From assembly GCF_011947365.2 (NCBI RefSeq), contig NZ_JAAVSH020000001.1, positions 1,466,246 through 1,526,525 on the forward strand: 60,280 bases of DNA, given 5' to 3'. Under the pieces are notes generated by a model. The model was not told where the DNA came from. It did not search any database and saw only the letters and a list, made by a program, of their open reading frames with translations. Made by a program: the position numbers and the translations under genes. Positions 1 through 5,466 of this stretch are shown piece by piece (the stretch's first letter is position 1; each line of letters begins with the position of its first letter). The stretch is from an endosymbiont of Lamellibrachia barhami. Its GTDB lineage: Bacteria > Pseudomonadota > Gammaproteobacteria > Chromatiales > Chromatiaceae.

Positions 1-312
1 GCATCGCATACCGCATCAATACATCTGTGCGCGATTCGCTACTTGATGCTGGTACACAATAAACTGGAAGGTCAGGATTATCGTATCGGAGACATTCGGT
101 CACAGATGCAGGATCAGCTGGATTCACTCAGTTTTGCCGGACGGCTATGGCAAATATTTCGCGCCATCATATCCGGTACGCTCAATGAACTACGGAAAAC
201 GCTTGGTTGTTCAGTCGATACTATTATGCTGGCAATTGATAACCGCGTTCATGAGTTTTTTATCCAGAGCCTTCAGCTTGATACATTTACTATGCAATTG
301 GAGCATGATTGA
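1..312 (+). pseudogene. C-terminal fragment of a probable transposase
   Basis: The frame is open from the window edge to a TGA at 312, giving about 103 residues; the first ATG is at 43. The sequence is basic and helical (RYLMLVHNKLEGQDYRIGD near the start, SVDTIMLAIDNRVHEFF near the end). This resembles the C-terminal tail of DDE-type transposases, but I cannot name the family. No catalytic residues lie in the visible part because the 5' portion is outside the window. The setting (attC site, IS110 fragment and gene remnants next door) supports a mobile origin. It could be an intact gene cut only by the window edge. Confidence 0.4.
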
Positions 313-369
313 GGGGACGGCTGGGACTGATTTTTGCTATTTTGAACTCCGAAACTTGAGTTTTTTAGA

Positions 370-488
370 GCCTAACGTCGCAAATCACCGGAAGGCAAAA
401 GCGTTGTTTGGTTTGTGTAATAATAGAGCGTAGCGAAATACACAAACCAAACAACGCTTTTGACTGTCCGAGTGAATTTGCATTGTAT
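370..488 (-). other. attC-like integron recombination site, inverted and degraded at one end
   Basis: On the minus strand this 119-bp stretch is a close copy of the attC at 4299-4419. It has the same CAAATTCACTCGGACAGTC arm, the same long imperfect hairpin (AAAGCGTTGTTTGGTTTGTGTA pairing with its complement, written here only in outline), the same CCTTCCGGTGAT arm, and an R' box GTTAGGC (plus strand GCCTAAC, 370-376). The opposite box is degraded: plus strand GTATGGA where GTTAGGC stands in the other copy. It therefore looks like a paralogous attC in inverted orientation, probably no longer efficient. No integrase gene is in the window. Confidence 0.7.
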
Positions 489-775
489 GGATAATCATAA
501 CCGTTTCCGGGTAAAGTGTGACCCGGGCTTTAGCAGCAACTAAAGCCCTCCTATGTAGTAGCTCGTGATTTGCATGGCTCCTCTTTCGAGAGACCGATAA
601 CAAGTGTGAGCGCTACATCGGACACCGAGCTATAAACTCGAATAGTCAACCGGGCATTAAGCCCGTATTTGCAAGGCGGAGTCAGCTTATTATGTCTACC
701 TCAAGTAACGAAAACAATATTAATGTCGGTGTTGATACCGGCAAATCCCAATTGGATATCTACTTCGTTCAATTA
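489..775 (+). mobile_element. 5' end fragment of an IS110/IS1111-type insertion sequence
   Basis: An open frame begins at ATG 692 behind an AAGGCGGAG ribosome-binding site. Its first ~24 residues contain [14 protein letters not shown], the N-terminal DEDD-type motif (first catalytic Asp) of IS110-family transposases. The match stops near 770, where the frame runs into a glmS-like remnant. The ~200 bp upstream (489-691), with GGGCATTAAGCCCG just before the gene, would be the element's noncoding left end. The rest of the transposase is missing. The fragment abuts the degraded end of the attC-like site, and a subgroup of this family is known to target attC sites. Confidence 0.65.
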
Positions 776-1153
776 CATGTGCTCCTTGAAGAGGCCTTGA
801 AGCTCAAGAGGATCGGCTATCTGCACGCCGAGGGTTACACCGCCGGTGAGATGAAACATGGCCCTATCGCTTTGGCAGATACCGAGCTCTTCATAATTAC
901 CTTAATGACATGAAGCAGTCTTTACGACAAGATCAAAAGCAATGTGGATGAGTTGTCGGCCTGGGACTCGACCATAGTAGCCATCCACTGAGTATTTTAA
1001 GTTGGCCGAAGACATAATCAAGATCACCCTATAGTGGAGTTTTTTGAGATGATGGCAGTTGTGCAGTTGCTTGTGATAGAGATTGCCATCCGGCACGGCA
1101 GTGATGTGGATATGCCGCGCAATCTGGCCAATAGAAGTATGACAGTGGAGTAG
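776..1153 (+). pseudogene. glmS-like (SIS-domain aminotransferase) C-terminal remnant
   Basis: Three separate stretches match the C-terminal isomerase half of glucosamine-6-phosphate synthase. First, [20 protein letters not shown] then [13 protein letters not shown] (776-880, active-site region). Second, SLYDKIKSNVDEL in another frame (about 915-955). Third, IAIRHGSDVDMPRNLA at 1078-1130, followed by a Val-Glu-stop end as in GlmS. Frameshifts and internal loss separate them, so this is a dead fragment. The first piece is read as a 73-aa chimera with the IS110 N-terminus (692-913). It could derive from a GlmS paralogue in a polysaccharide locus, which fits the exostosin and gmd-like neighbours. 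Confidence 0.75.
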
Positions 1154-1156
1154 TAG

Positions 1157-2191
1157 TTGTTGTCAAACGAGCGAAGCCATCCTTGGGAAAGATCTGGAAG
1201 TCTATTGGCTTTTCCACAAGGTTGGCAACGTCCGGCTAAAACCGAAGAGTGGGTATATGAGCAATGTCTTGGAGAATTGCCGGAATCCGTCTTTTCCCAA
1301 CTGGTTTGTTTTCCTTGGGCTACGCTGATTGATCTGCTTAGGTCCAATAGGCAGCCGAAGGCAGGCCCTTATCTTGATGTCTTGGCTTTGGCTCCTCCTC
1401 GAACCACTTTAATTCGCGCTACAGTCTGCCAGCATATCTATGCCCTGGATATGCTGGAGTGGTTTCAAAGGTTAAGCATTACCGATCTTTATTGGTCTCA
1501 TGCAGTCAGGGATGTGAGAGGAGTAGAGGGGGTCCGTGTACATCCCTTTCCGCTCTATCCGGTTCGCTGTTTCGATAACCCTGATGTTGATTCGCATGAG
1601 GTCAAGTCATCGTCCGAAAGAAAGTATCTTTACAGTTTCATTGGCGCCTATGATGCCAATCTTTATCTTTCTCCCGTGAGGAAGTGGATTCATAAGCTGC
1701 CCGTTCGCTCGGATGCTTTTGTAAGTGGGCGTAACGAATGGCACTACGAAAAGCAGGTTTATCATCAGCAGATTGGTGGATTCAAGATTGCGGATAGGGA
1801 CCAGAAATCGCATCTTCAGCAAAGCGAAGAATATTCCCGTGTGATGGCCAATTCAGTTTTTTGTCTTTGCCCCTCCGGATCTGGCCCTAACAGTATACGT
1901 TTATGGGAGGCCTTGGGTTTTGGTTGCATTCCCGTGATTTTGTCTGATGATCTGCTTCTTCCTGGAAGCCGGAGTGATTGGAATAAGGCCGTAATCCAAG
2001 TCAAGGAAACAGAAATCGCTGTCAGTCAGCTGCCAGCGTTGCTGGAGGATCTGGCTAGCCAGCCAGAGCTGTTGAAGAGAATGCAAGAGGCAGGGCATGA
2101 ACTGTGGAGATTGTATGGTGAACAAGGGCCTGTAACGATATTGAGCGAGTTGACACAATTGGGTGTCGTCAGAGACAGGGTGTTGTCATAG
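1157..2191 (+). CDS. Exostosin-family glycosyltransferase-like protein
   Basis: A 344-residue frame starting at TTG 1157, directly after the stop codons that end the glmS-like remnant. The segment around residues 230-255 reads [18 protein letters not shown] followed by [17 protein letters not shown], the signature of the exostosin (GT47-like) family, which transfers sugars onto polysaccharide or glycan chains. The frame is uninterrupted and the C-terminus looks complete. The N-terminus is uncertain: no clear ribosome-binding site precedes the TTG, and the frame continues from remnant sequence, so the true start may be internal or the gene may be 5'-truncated. Neighbours are remnants of sugar-nucleotide genes, suggesting a leftover of an O-antigen or capsule cluster. 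The acceptor sugar cannot be deduced. Confidence 0.6.
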   Translation: MLSNERSHPWERSGSLLAFPQGWQRPAKTEEWVYEQCLGELPESVFSQLVCFPWATLIDLLRSNRQPKAGPYLDVLALAPPRTTLIRATVCQHIYALDMLEWFQRLSITDLYWSHAVRDVRGVEGVRVHPFPLYPVRCFDNPDVDSHEVKSSSERKYLYSFIGAYDANLYLSPVRKWIHKLPVRSDAFVSGRNEWHYEKQVYHQQIGGFKIADRDQKSHLQQSEEYSRVMANSVFCLCPSGSGPNSIRLWEALGFGCIPVILSDDLLLPGSRSDWNKAVIQVKETEIAVSQLPALLEDLASQPELLKRMQEAGHELWRLYGEQGPVTILSELTQLGVVRDRVLS

Positions 2192-2204
2192 CTGGGGTAC
2201 AAAC

Positions 2205-2365
2205 CAGAACTCCGTCTGCTGTCAGTTTCGAGGCGCCTGAATATGCTGCCGATGTTGTTGGTATGTGTACACTTCGCCTGCTTGAGGCGATTCGCTTACT
2301 GGGGCTTGAGAAGAACGCGTGCTTCTACCAGGCGACCACCTCCGATCTATTTGGGCTTGTACAGT
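2205..2365 (+). pseudogene. gmd-like (GDP-mannose 4,6-dehydratase) internal fragment
   Basis: The frame [17 protein letters not shown] then [30 protein letters not shown] matches the middle of GDP-mannose 4,6-dehydratase, including the T-S-D/E-L(F/Y)G catalytic Ser/Thr region. Both ends are missing: no Rossmann GxxGxxG upstream and unrelated sequence after 2365. About 55 codons of a ~370-residue enzyme remain. A longer open frame (2263-2475) runs through it but its tail is unrelated. Confidence 0.75.
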
Positions 2366-2511
2366 ATAAAGGGGGGCGTTACTTAATATCATGGAAGATT
2401 CAAAGACTACCGTCGGTGGCAACTGGCCTGGATGCCGACATCCTTACTGCACAAACCACTGCCAGGAGGAGTTAGACTGGCCTTCATACCTTGAAGCTCT
2501 TGGTTAGCATC
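2366..2511 (+). other. Unassigned sequence between gmd remnant and toxin-antitoxin operon
   Basis: One frame reads [20 protein letters not shown] and then stops near 2490. This looks like the tail of some protein, probably another remnant. Another frame from ATG 2391 gives 38 residues with four cysteines. Neither is convincing as a gene. Confidence 0.3.
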
Positions 2512-2552
2512 TTTGTCACTATCTTGACAAAGGCACCATATTGACGTACATA
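2512..2552 (+). promoter_or_regulatory. Promoter with overlapping operator palindrome for the antitoxin-toxin operon
   Basis: A TTGACA box (2524-2529) lies 17 bp before TACATA (2547-2552), 40 bp upstream of the antitoxin start. A perfect inverted repeat TTTGTCA-ctatct-TGACAAA (2512-2531) overlaps the -35 box. In DUF1778/GNAT modules the antitoxin, with the toxin, binds such palindromes to repress its own promoter. The promoter call is from sequence only. Confidence 0.55.
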
Positions 2553-2591
2553 ATAAGTATCCGTTATCGTTTTTTCCTCAAGGTACATATT

Positions 2592-2876
2592 ATGAACGTT
2601 ACTGCTGAAAAAAATGAGCGAATCAACTTACGCTTGAAAAAAAGCGCCAAGAGTCTCATTGAGCGCGCAGCAAGCTTCGAGGGTAAGACTGTAAGCAACT
2701 TTATTCTGTCCAGTGCCCTGGCGACTGCCGAAAAGACCATTCATGAGCAAGGGTATATCCAGCTCAACGAGTTGGATGCGCAATGTTTTTTTGATGCATT
2801 GGCCAAACCAGTCGCGTTCAACAGCAAGCTGACTGAGGCTCTGGCGGAACATGATCGCCGCGTAGTTTCCAAATAA
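2592..2876 (+). CDS. DUF1778 (TacA-like) antitoxin
   Basis: A 94-residue ribbon-helix-helix antitoxin. The N-terminus ERINLRLKKSAKSLIERAA is the DNA-binding ribbon-helix-helix, followed by SNFILSSALATAEKTI; the C-terminal part (LDAQCFFDALAKPVAFN) is the toxin-wrapping tail typical of TacA/DUF1778 proteins. Start ATG 2592 gives the usual length; an in-frame upstream start at 2541 would lie inside the promoter and is rejected. The toxin-like GNAT gene starts 9 bp after its stop. It probably neutralises the GNAT partner and represses the operon. Since the partner is shortened, its present use may be limited to DNA binding or cross-neutralisation. It lies next to integron cassettes, though no attC precedes it. 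Confidence 0.85.
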   Translation: MNVTAEKNERINLRLKKSAKSLIERAASFEGKTVSNFILSSALATAEKTIHEQGYIQLNELDAQCFFDALAKPVAFNSKLTEALAEHDRRVVSK

Positions 2877-2885
2877 GCGAAGTTC

Positions 2886-3308
2886 ATGACGGATGCTCCC
2901 CAAGGACATGGGATGATCACAAACGGCTCTGAAAATGGCCTCATCATCATTGAGCCTTTAAGCAAAAACCACAAACGGAGTGCTTTCGATTGCGGTATAG
3001 AATCCCTGGATGACTACCTGAGGTATCGGGCCAGCCAAGACATAAAACGCCACGTCAGCCGCGTGTTTATTGCCTGCGGCCCCCAGGATAAAACAAAGGT
3101 GTTGGGCTACTACACGCTCAGCACCCTCTCCATCGACTTGTCGGTTTTGCCTGAAAAAATAGCTAAGAAGTTACCCAGGCATCCTATACCAGCTGCTCTC
3201 ATCGGCCGTTTGGCGGTAGATACTTCAATGCAGGATAAGGGTATAGGCAAAATGCTCCTTGCCAACGCCATCAAGCGCACCCAGGCGGTAAGCGAAGCCA
3301 GCATATAG
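2886..3308 (+). pseudogene. TacT-like GNAT toxin, C-terminally truncated
   Basis: A GNAT-fold N-acetyltransferase of the type that acetylates aminoacyl-tRNA. Visible: an N-terminal block FDCGIESLDDYLRYRASQD (family motif F-xCG-xxxLdxyL), the central beta strands, and the acetyl-CoA pyrophosphate loop MQDKGIGKMLL near residues 117-127. The frame ends at 3308 just after AVSEASI, about 25 residues short of the usual length. This removes the last strand and helix and the catalytic Tyr that family members use near the C-terminus. Downstream sequence belongs to a different gene (GFA family) that lacks its own 5' end, so a deletion probably fused the two. Acetyltransferase activity is unlikely. A short functional variant cannot be excluded. 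Confidence 0.75.
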
Positions 3309-3326
3309 AATTAGGAAGAAAATCAC

Positions 3327-3654
3327 ATGAGATGCACGTTCTACGTATTGCCCATGTGTCGCAAAGCATTTAGTTCACAAGCTTCAGCATATGCACAGAT
3401 AGAACCAGAAGAATTCTCATGGGTAAGTGGAGAAAATTTACTAACCAGCTACGAATCAAAAAGTGGTGCAGGATTGCTTTTCTGTAGCATATGCGGCTCA
3501 ACACTTTGTGGTACATATAAAGACAAAGTTAATGGAGAAGGTGATCCAGAAATAGAGATTTGGAATGCATATTTTTGTAGGTTCTAAGGCATCCTGGGAA
3601 ATCATCCCTGAAGGAGTTCCACAACATGATGAATGGCCACCAAAAAATGCCTAA
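3327..3654 (+). pseudogene. GFA-family (glutathione-dependent formaldehyde-activating-like) cassette gene, frameshifted
   Basis: The frame from 3327 gives MCRKAFSSQASAYAQIEPEE, then GLLFCSICGSTLCG, the zinc-binding cysteine pattern of GFA/Mss4-like proteins. At about 3561 one extra T shifts the frame. In the next frame the expected C-terminus continues as GMHIFVGSKASWEIIPEGVP, QHDEWPPKNA, ending in a TAA (3652-3654) that sits inside the GCCTAAC box of the attC at 3649. A stop within the attC box is typical of cassette genes. The N-terminal CxxCG motif is missing, so the 5' end is also lost. The gene is dead. Confidence 0.8.
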
Positions 3655-3685
3655 CAAAAAGCTCCAGCGGACAGTTTGTTTGGTA
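3649..3685 (+). other. Broken attC site (left arm only)
   Basis: GCCTAACAAAAAGCTCCAGC at 3649 is a standard left end of an attC: an RYYYAAC box followed by one arm of the imperfect hairpin. No matching right arm or GTTRRRY box occurs in the following 150 bp, so the site has been cut by a deletion. Sequence from 3686 to 3797 shows only a short tail-like frame (NIRAISESCGYGYFIYATWV, stop near 3770) that I cannot assign. Confidence 0.6.
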
Positions 3686-3797
3686 GCCAAATTGAAACCA
3701 CTCAAAATATTCGTGCCATATCAGAAAGTTGTGGATACGGCTACTTTATCTATGCCACATGGGTATAATATCGCCATTACCCTTTGATGACATTAAT

Positions 3798-4234
3798 ATG
3801 AGCAACGAGATAAATTACAAGAACAACCCCACGGTGTTGGTTTGAAAAGCTTGTTAATTGAAATGGTAGATCAGTGTGGTTTTGAGATGCTCTTTGCCTA
3901 TTTAAATATCAATTGCTTTAAGACCAATCCAAGCATTGATTCCAGTGTGAAGTTTCTAAAAAAAACGGATTGGGCGCGTGAAAAAATTGAAGCCTTCTAT
4001 TTGTATGAGTTTAACAACTTACCTAGGGCATCTTCTGAACAGTTTTTATTACCTCCAAGAGAGCGGATTATTCCAGAAGACCAAACGCCGGGTAATCCTA
4101 AGGAGCTGAGTTTTGAAGATGCTGAGCGGTTACGCGAAAATCGTGCAAATAAGTCAGCTGCACGAAAGCCGTGGGTAGGGCAGCACTCGGGAAAGAGTAT
4201 CGATCCATGGGCTAATCGTAAAAATAAAACCTAA
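3798..4234 (+). pseudogene. VF530 (DUF2132) family cassette gene with a frameshift
   Basis: ATG 3798 begins MSNEINYKNNP, the usual opening of VF530 proteins (NNPLHGV...). The family's Leu-His step is damaged: about 4 nt appear deleted near 3828, so the start frame stops at 3843. The next frame carries the rest, LKSLLIEMVDQCGFEMLFAY, NINCFKTNPSIDSSVKFLKK, TDWAREKIEAFYL, then a polar tail to the TAA at 4234. An open frame of 130 residues can start at TTG 3842, so a shortened protein might still be made. Function of the family is unknown; it is a DNA-binding-like fold common in marine gammaproteobacteria. It is followed by an attC site. Confidence 0.7.
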
Positions 4235-4298
4235 ACGATTACGGAACGAATAGATGCCTAGAGAGCTAGATAAATTGTTACTTAAAGTCGAAGAAAAT

Positions 4299-4419
4299 GC
4301 CTAACAAAACAAATTCACTCGGACAGTCAAAAGCGTCGTTTGTTTTGTGTATTCCGCTACGCTTCATTTTACACAAATCAAACGCCACTTTTGCCTTCCG
4401 GTGATGTGAGACGTTATGT
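4299..4419 (+). other. Integron attC site (121 bp)
   Basis: The left box GCCTAAC (4299-4305) matches RYYYAAC and the right box GTTATGT (4413-4419) matches the GTTRRRY-type end with one deviation. Between them lies a long imperfect hairpin: TCACTCGGACAGTCAAAAGC on the left pairs loosely with GCCACTTTTGCCTTCCGGTGA on the right (shown in part), with an inner stem of TTTGTGTA / TACACAAA around TTCCGCTACGCTTCATT. A 15-codon frame ending in a TAA inside the left box (4254-4303) precedes it. The same sequence, inverted, occurs at 370-488. Confidence 0.85.
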
Positions 4420-4503
4420 GCACAATAAAATCAAAGATCTGTTTTTGTAATGGTGATAGCGAAAACAGAATTATTTTTTTCACTATAAAGTAGAGAGCAC
4501 AAT

Positions 4504-4710
4504 ATGAGTAAAGGTACAGTAAAGTGGTTTAATGCGGACAAAGGCTTCGGTTTTATTACTCCGGAAGATGGCAGCAAAGATCTGTTTGTTCATCATTCAG
4601 AAATTCAAGCCGGTGGCGGATACGCATCACTGAATGAAGGTCAGGCCGTTGAGTTTGAAGTGGGTCAAGGTCAGAAAGGCCCATGTGCAAACAAAGTTAA
4701 GGCTTTGTAA
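4504..4710 (+). CDS. csp: Cold-shock domain protein carried as an integron cassette
   Basis: A complete 68-residue CspA-family protein. RNP1 is [11 protein letters not shown] (residues 14-24) and RNP2 is [10 protein letters not shown] (28-37), starting [14 protein letters not shown]. It should bind single-stranded RNA or DNA and melt secondary structure. The gene lies exactly between two attC sites (4299-4419 and 4720-4809), 10 bp before the second, which defines it as a gene cassette. A TATAAA box (4484-4489) and an AGAGAG ribosome-binding site precede the ATG, so it may have its own promoter. Its 5' leader would be short, unlike the long thermosensing leader of enterobacterial cspA, so cold induction by that route is not expected. 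This is the only cassette gene here that looks fully intact. Confidence 0.92.
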   Translation: MSKGTVKWFNADKGFGFITPEDGSKDLFVHHSEIQAGGGYASLNEGQAVEFEVGQGQKGPCANKVKAL

Positions 4711-4719
4711 GCGATAAGC

Positions 4720-4809
4720 ACATAACAAAAAGCTCATGCTGAAAACCGTGAGTTACGGCCTTGAAAAACAGGCCTCCACTCACGTTTTCAGCATAGCTTG
4801 GTGTTAGAT
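4720..4809 (+). other. Integron attC site (90 bp)
   Basis: The left box ACATAAC (4720-4726) and right box GTTAGAT (4803-4809) fit RYYYAAC and GTTRRRY. The arms GCTCATGCTGAAAACCGTG and CACGTTTTCAGCATAGC pair almost perfectly, except for unpaired C residues on the left arm. These match the extrahelical bases that integrases read in folded attC. An inner GGCCTTGAAAAACAGGCC hairpin caps it. Confidence 0.9.
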
Positions 4810-4855
4810 TCAAGGAATAAACAAAGAAGCATGGATATACCCCTACCACAAGAAT

Positions 4856-4958
4856 AATAGGGGACGCACCACGTTTTCCCGTTTTACGCGCCACTTCTGG
4901 TACTTGATGATCGGGTGTGGTACGAGCTGATCACGGGTAACGTGGTGCGTCCCCTATT
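4856..4958. repeat. Palindromic element with 20-bp perfect terminal inverted repeats
   Basis: AATAGGGGACGCACCACGTT (4856-4875) is exactly complemented by 4939-4958. The 63 bp between them includes TGGTACTTGATGATCGGG. Inverted repeats of this GGGGACGCACCAC type occur at REP-like elements mobilised by Y1 (RAYT/IS200-like) transposases. No transposase is here, so this is a nonautonomous copy or scar. Confidence 0.7.
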
Positions 4959-4992
4959 GTTTAGTACTTTACGCAAGTGTGATAAAGATGGT

Positions 4993-5140
4993 GTTCACTG
5001 CCGCACAGGCAGCTCAGAAATCGATTTCAGCCTGCATCTGTGCAATGGTGCGGTTCACTGCCGGACAGGCAGCTCAGAAATGACTGAGGTCAAAACTTTT
5101 GACCTAATCCAAGTTCACTGCATGATAGGCAACTTAGCTT
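4993..5140 (+). CRISPR. Orphan type I-F CRISPR array, 3 repeats and 2 spacers
   Basis: The 28-bp repeats at 4993-5020 and 5053-5080 differ at one base (GTTCACTGCCGC/GACAGG...). They match the canonical type I-F repeat, which begins GTTCACTGCCG and ends in CAGAAA or similar. The repeat at 5113-5140 is degenerate (GTTCACTGCATGATAGGCAA...), as expected at the trailer end, so the array reads left to right. Both spacers (5021-5052 and 5081-5112) are 32 bp, the I-F norm. No cas gene lies in the window, so function depends on Cas proteins encoded elsewhere. Confidence 0.92.
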
Positions 5141-5336
5141 CATTATTATAGATCTTGTAATAATTGCATTTGCTGCAAGCATCTATCTTGCCTTCAATTA
5201 ATGCTCGATATTGTATAAAAATATCACTATGGTCATAACATGAAGTACCCTCAATTTCCCAGCATTGTAGGTCATCAATTGTGCGTCTAACACAATCCGC
5301 CTCTTCGCAACATAAAAACTCGTAACATTTTTCCAT
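5115..5336 (-). CDS. Small cysteine-rich hypothetical protein
   Basis: A 73-residue frame with nine cysteines: MEKCYEFLCCEEADCVRR, then QCWEIEGTSC, and near the end ACSKCNYYKIYNN. The C-W-E-x-E-G-T-x-C plus CxxC layout recurs in small metal-binding-looking proteins of Deltaproteobacteria and Gammaproteobacteria whose function I do not know. The last residues (AKLPIMQ) and the stop codon are encoded by the degenerate terminal CRISPR repeat, so the natural C-terminus probably lay just upstream. It reads toward the array. Zinc or iron-sulfur binding is an inference from the cysteines alone. Confidence 0.6.
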   Translation of the reverse strand: MEKCYEFLCCEEADCVRRTIDDLQCWEIEGTSCYDHSDIFIQYRALIEGKIDACSKCNYYKIYNNEAKLPIMQ

Positions 5337-5466
5337 GGCAAATAACCAAAAGTTAAATGAGAAAGTACTTATTCTATACTTAAAATGAAAAATTTTTAAT
5401 AAAATTGACTGCCAAAATACTTTTTCAGTCTGATCCAGCTAGCGTTTTTGACGCTTTTTATTCGTT

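Noticed and set aside
2391-2504. 38-residue cysteine-containing frame as a small gene
   Set aside because: It has no similarity, and a competing frame looks like a remnant tail of another protein.
5442-5463. AGCGT-ttttg-ACGCT-TTTTT as a terminator
   Set aside because: The stem is only 5 bp. It points along the plus strand, against ygiQ, and no gene clearly ends there.
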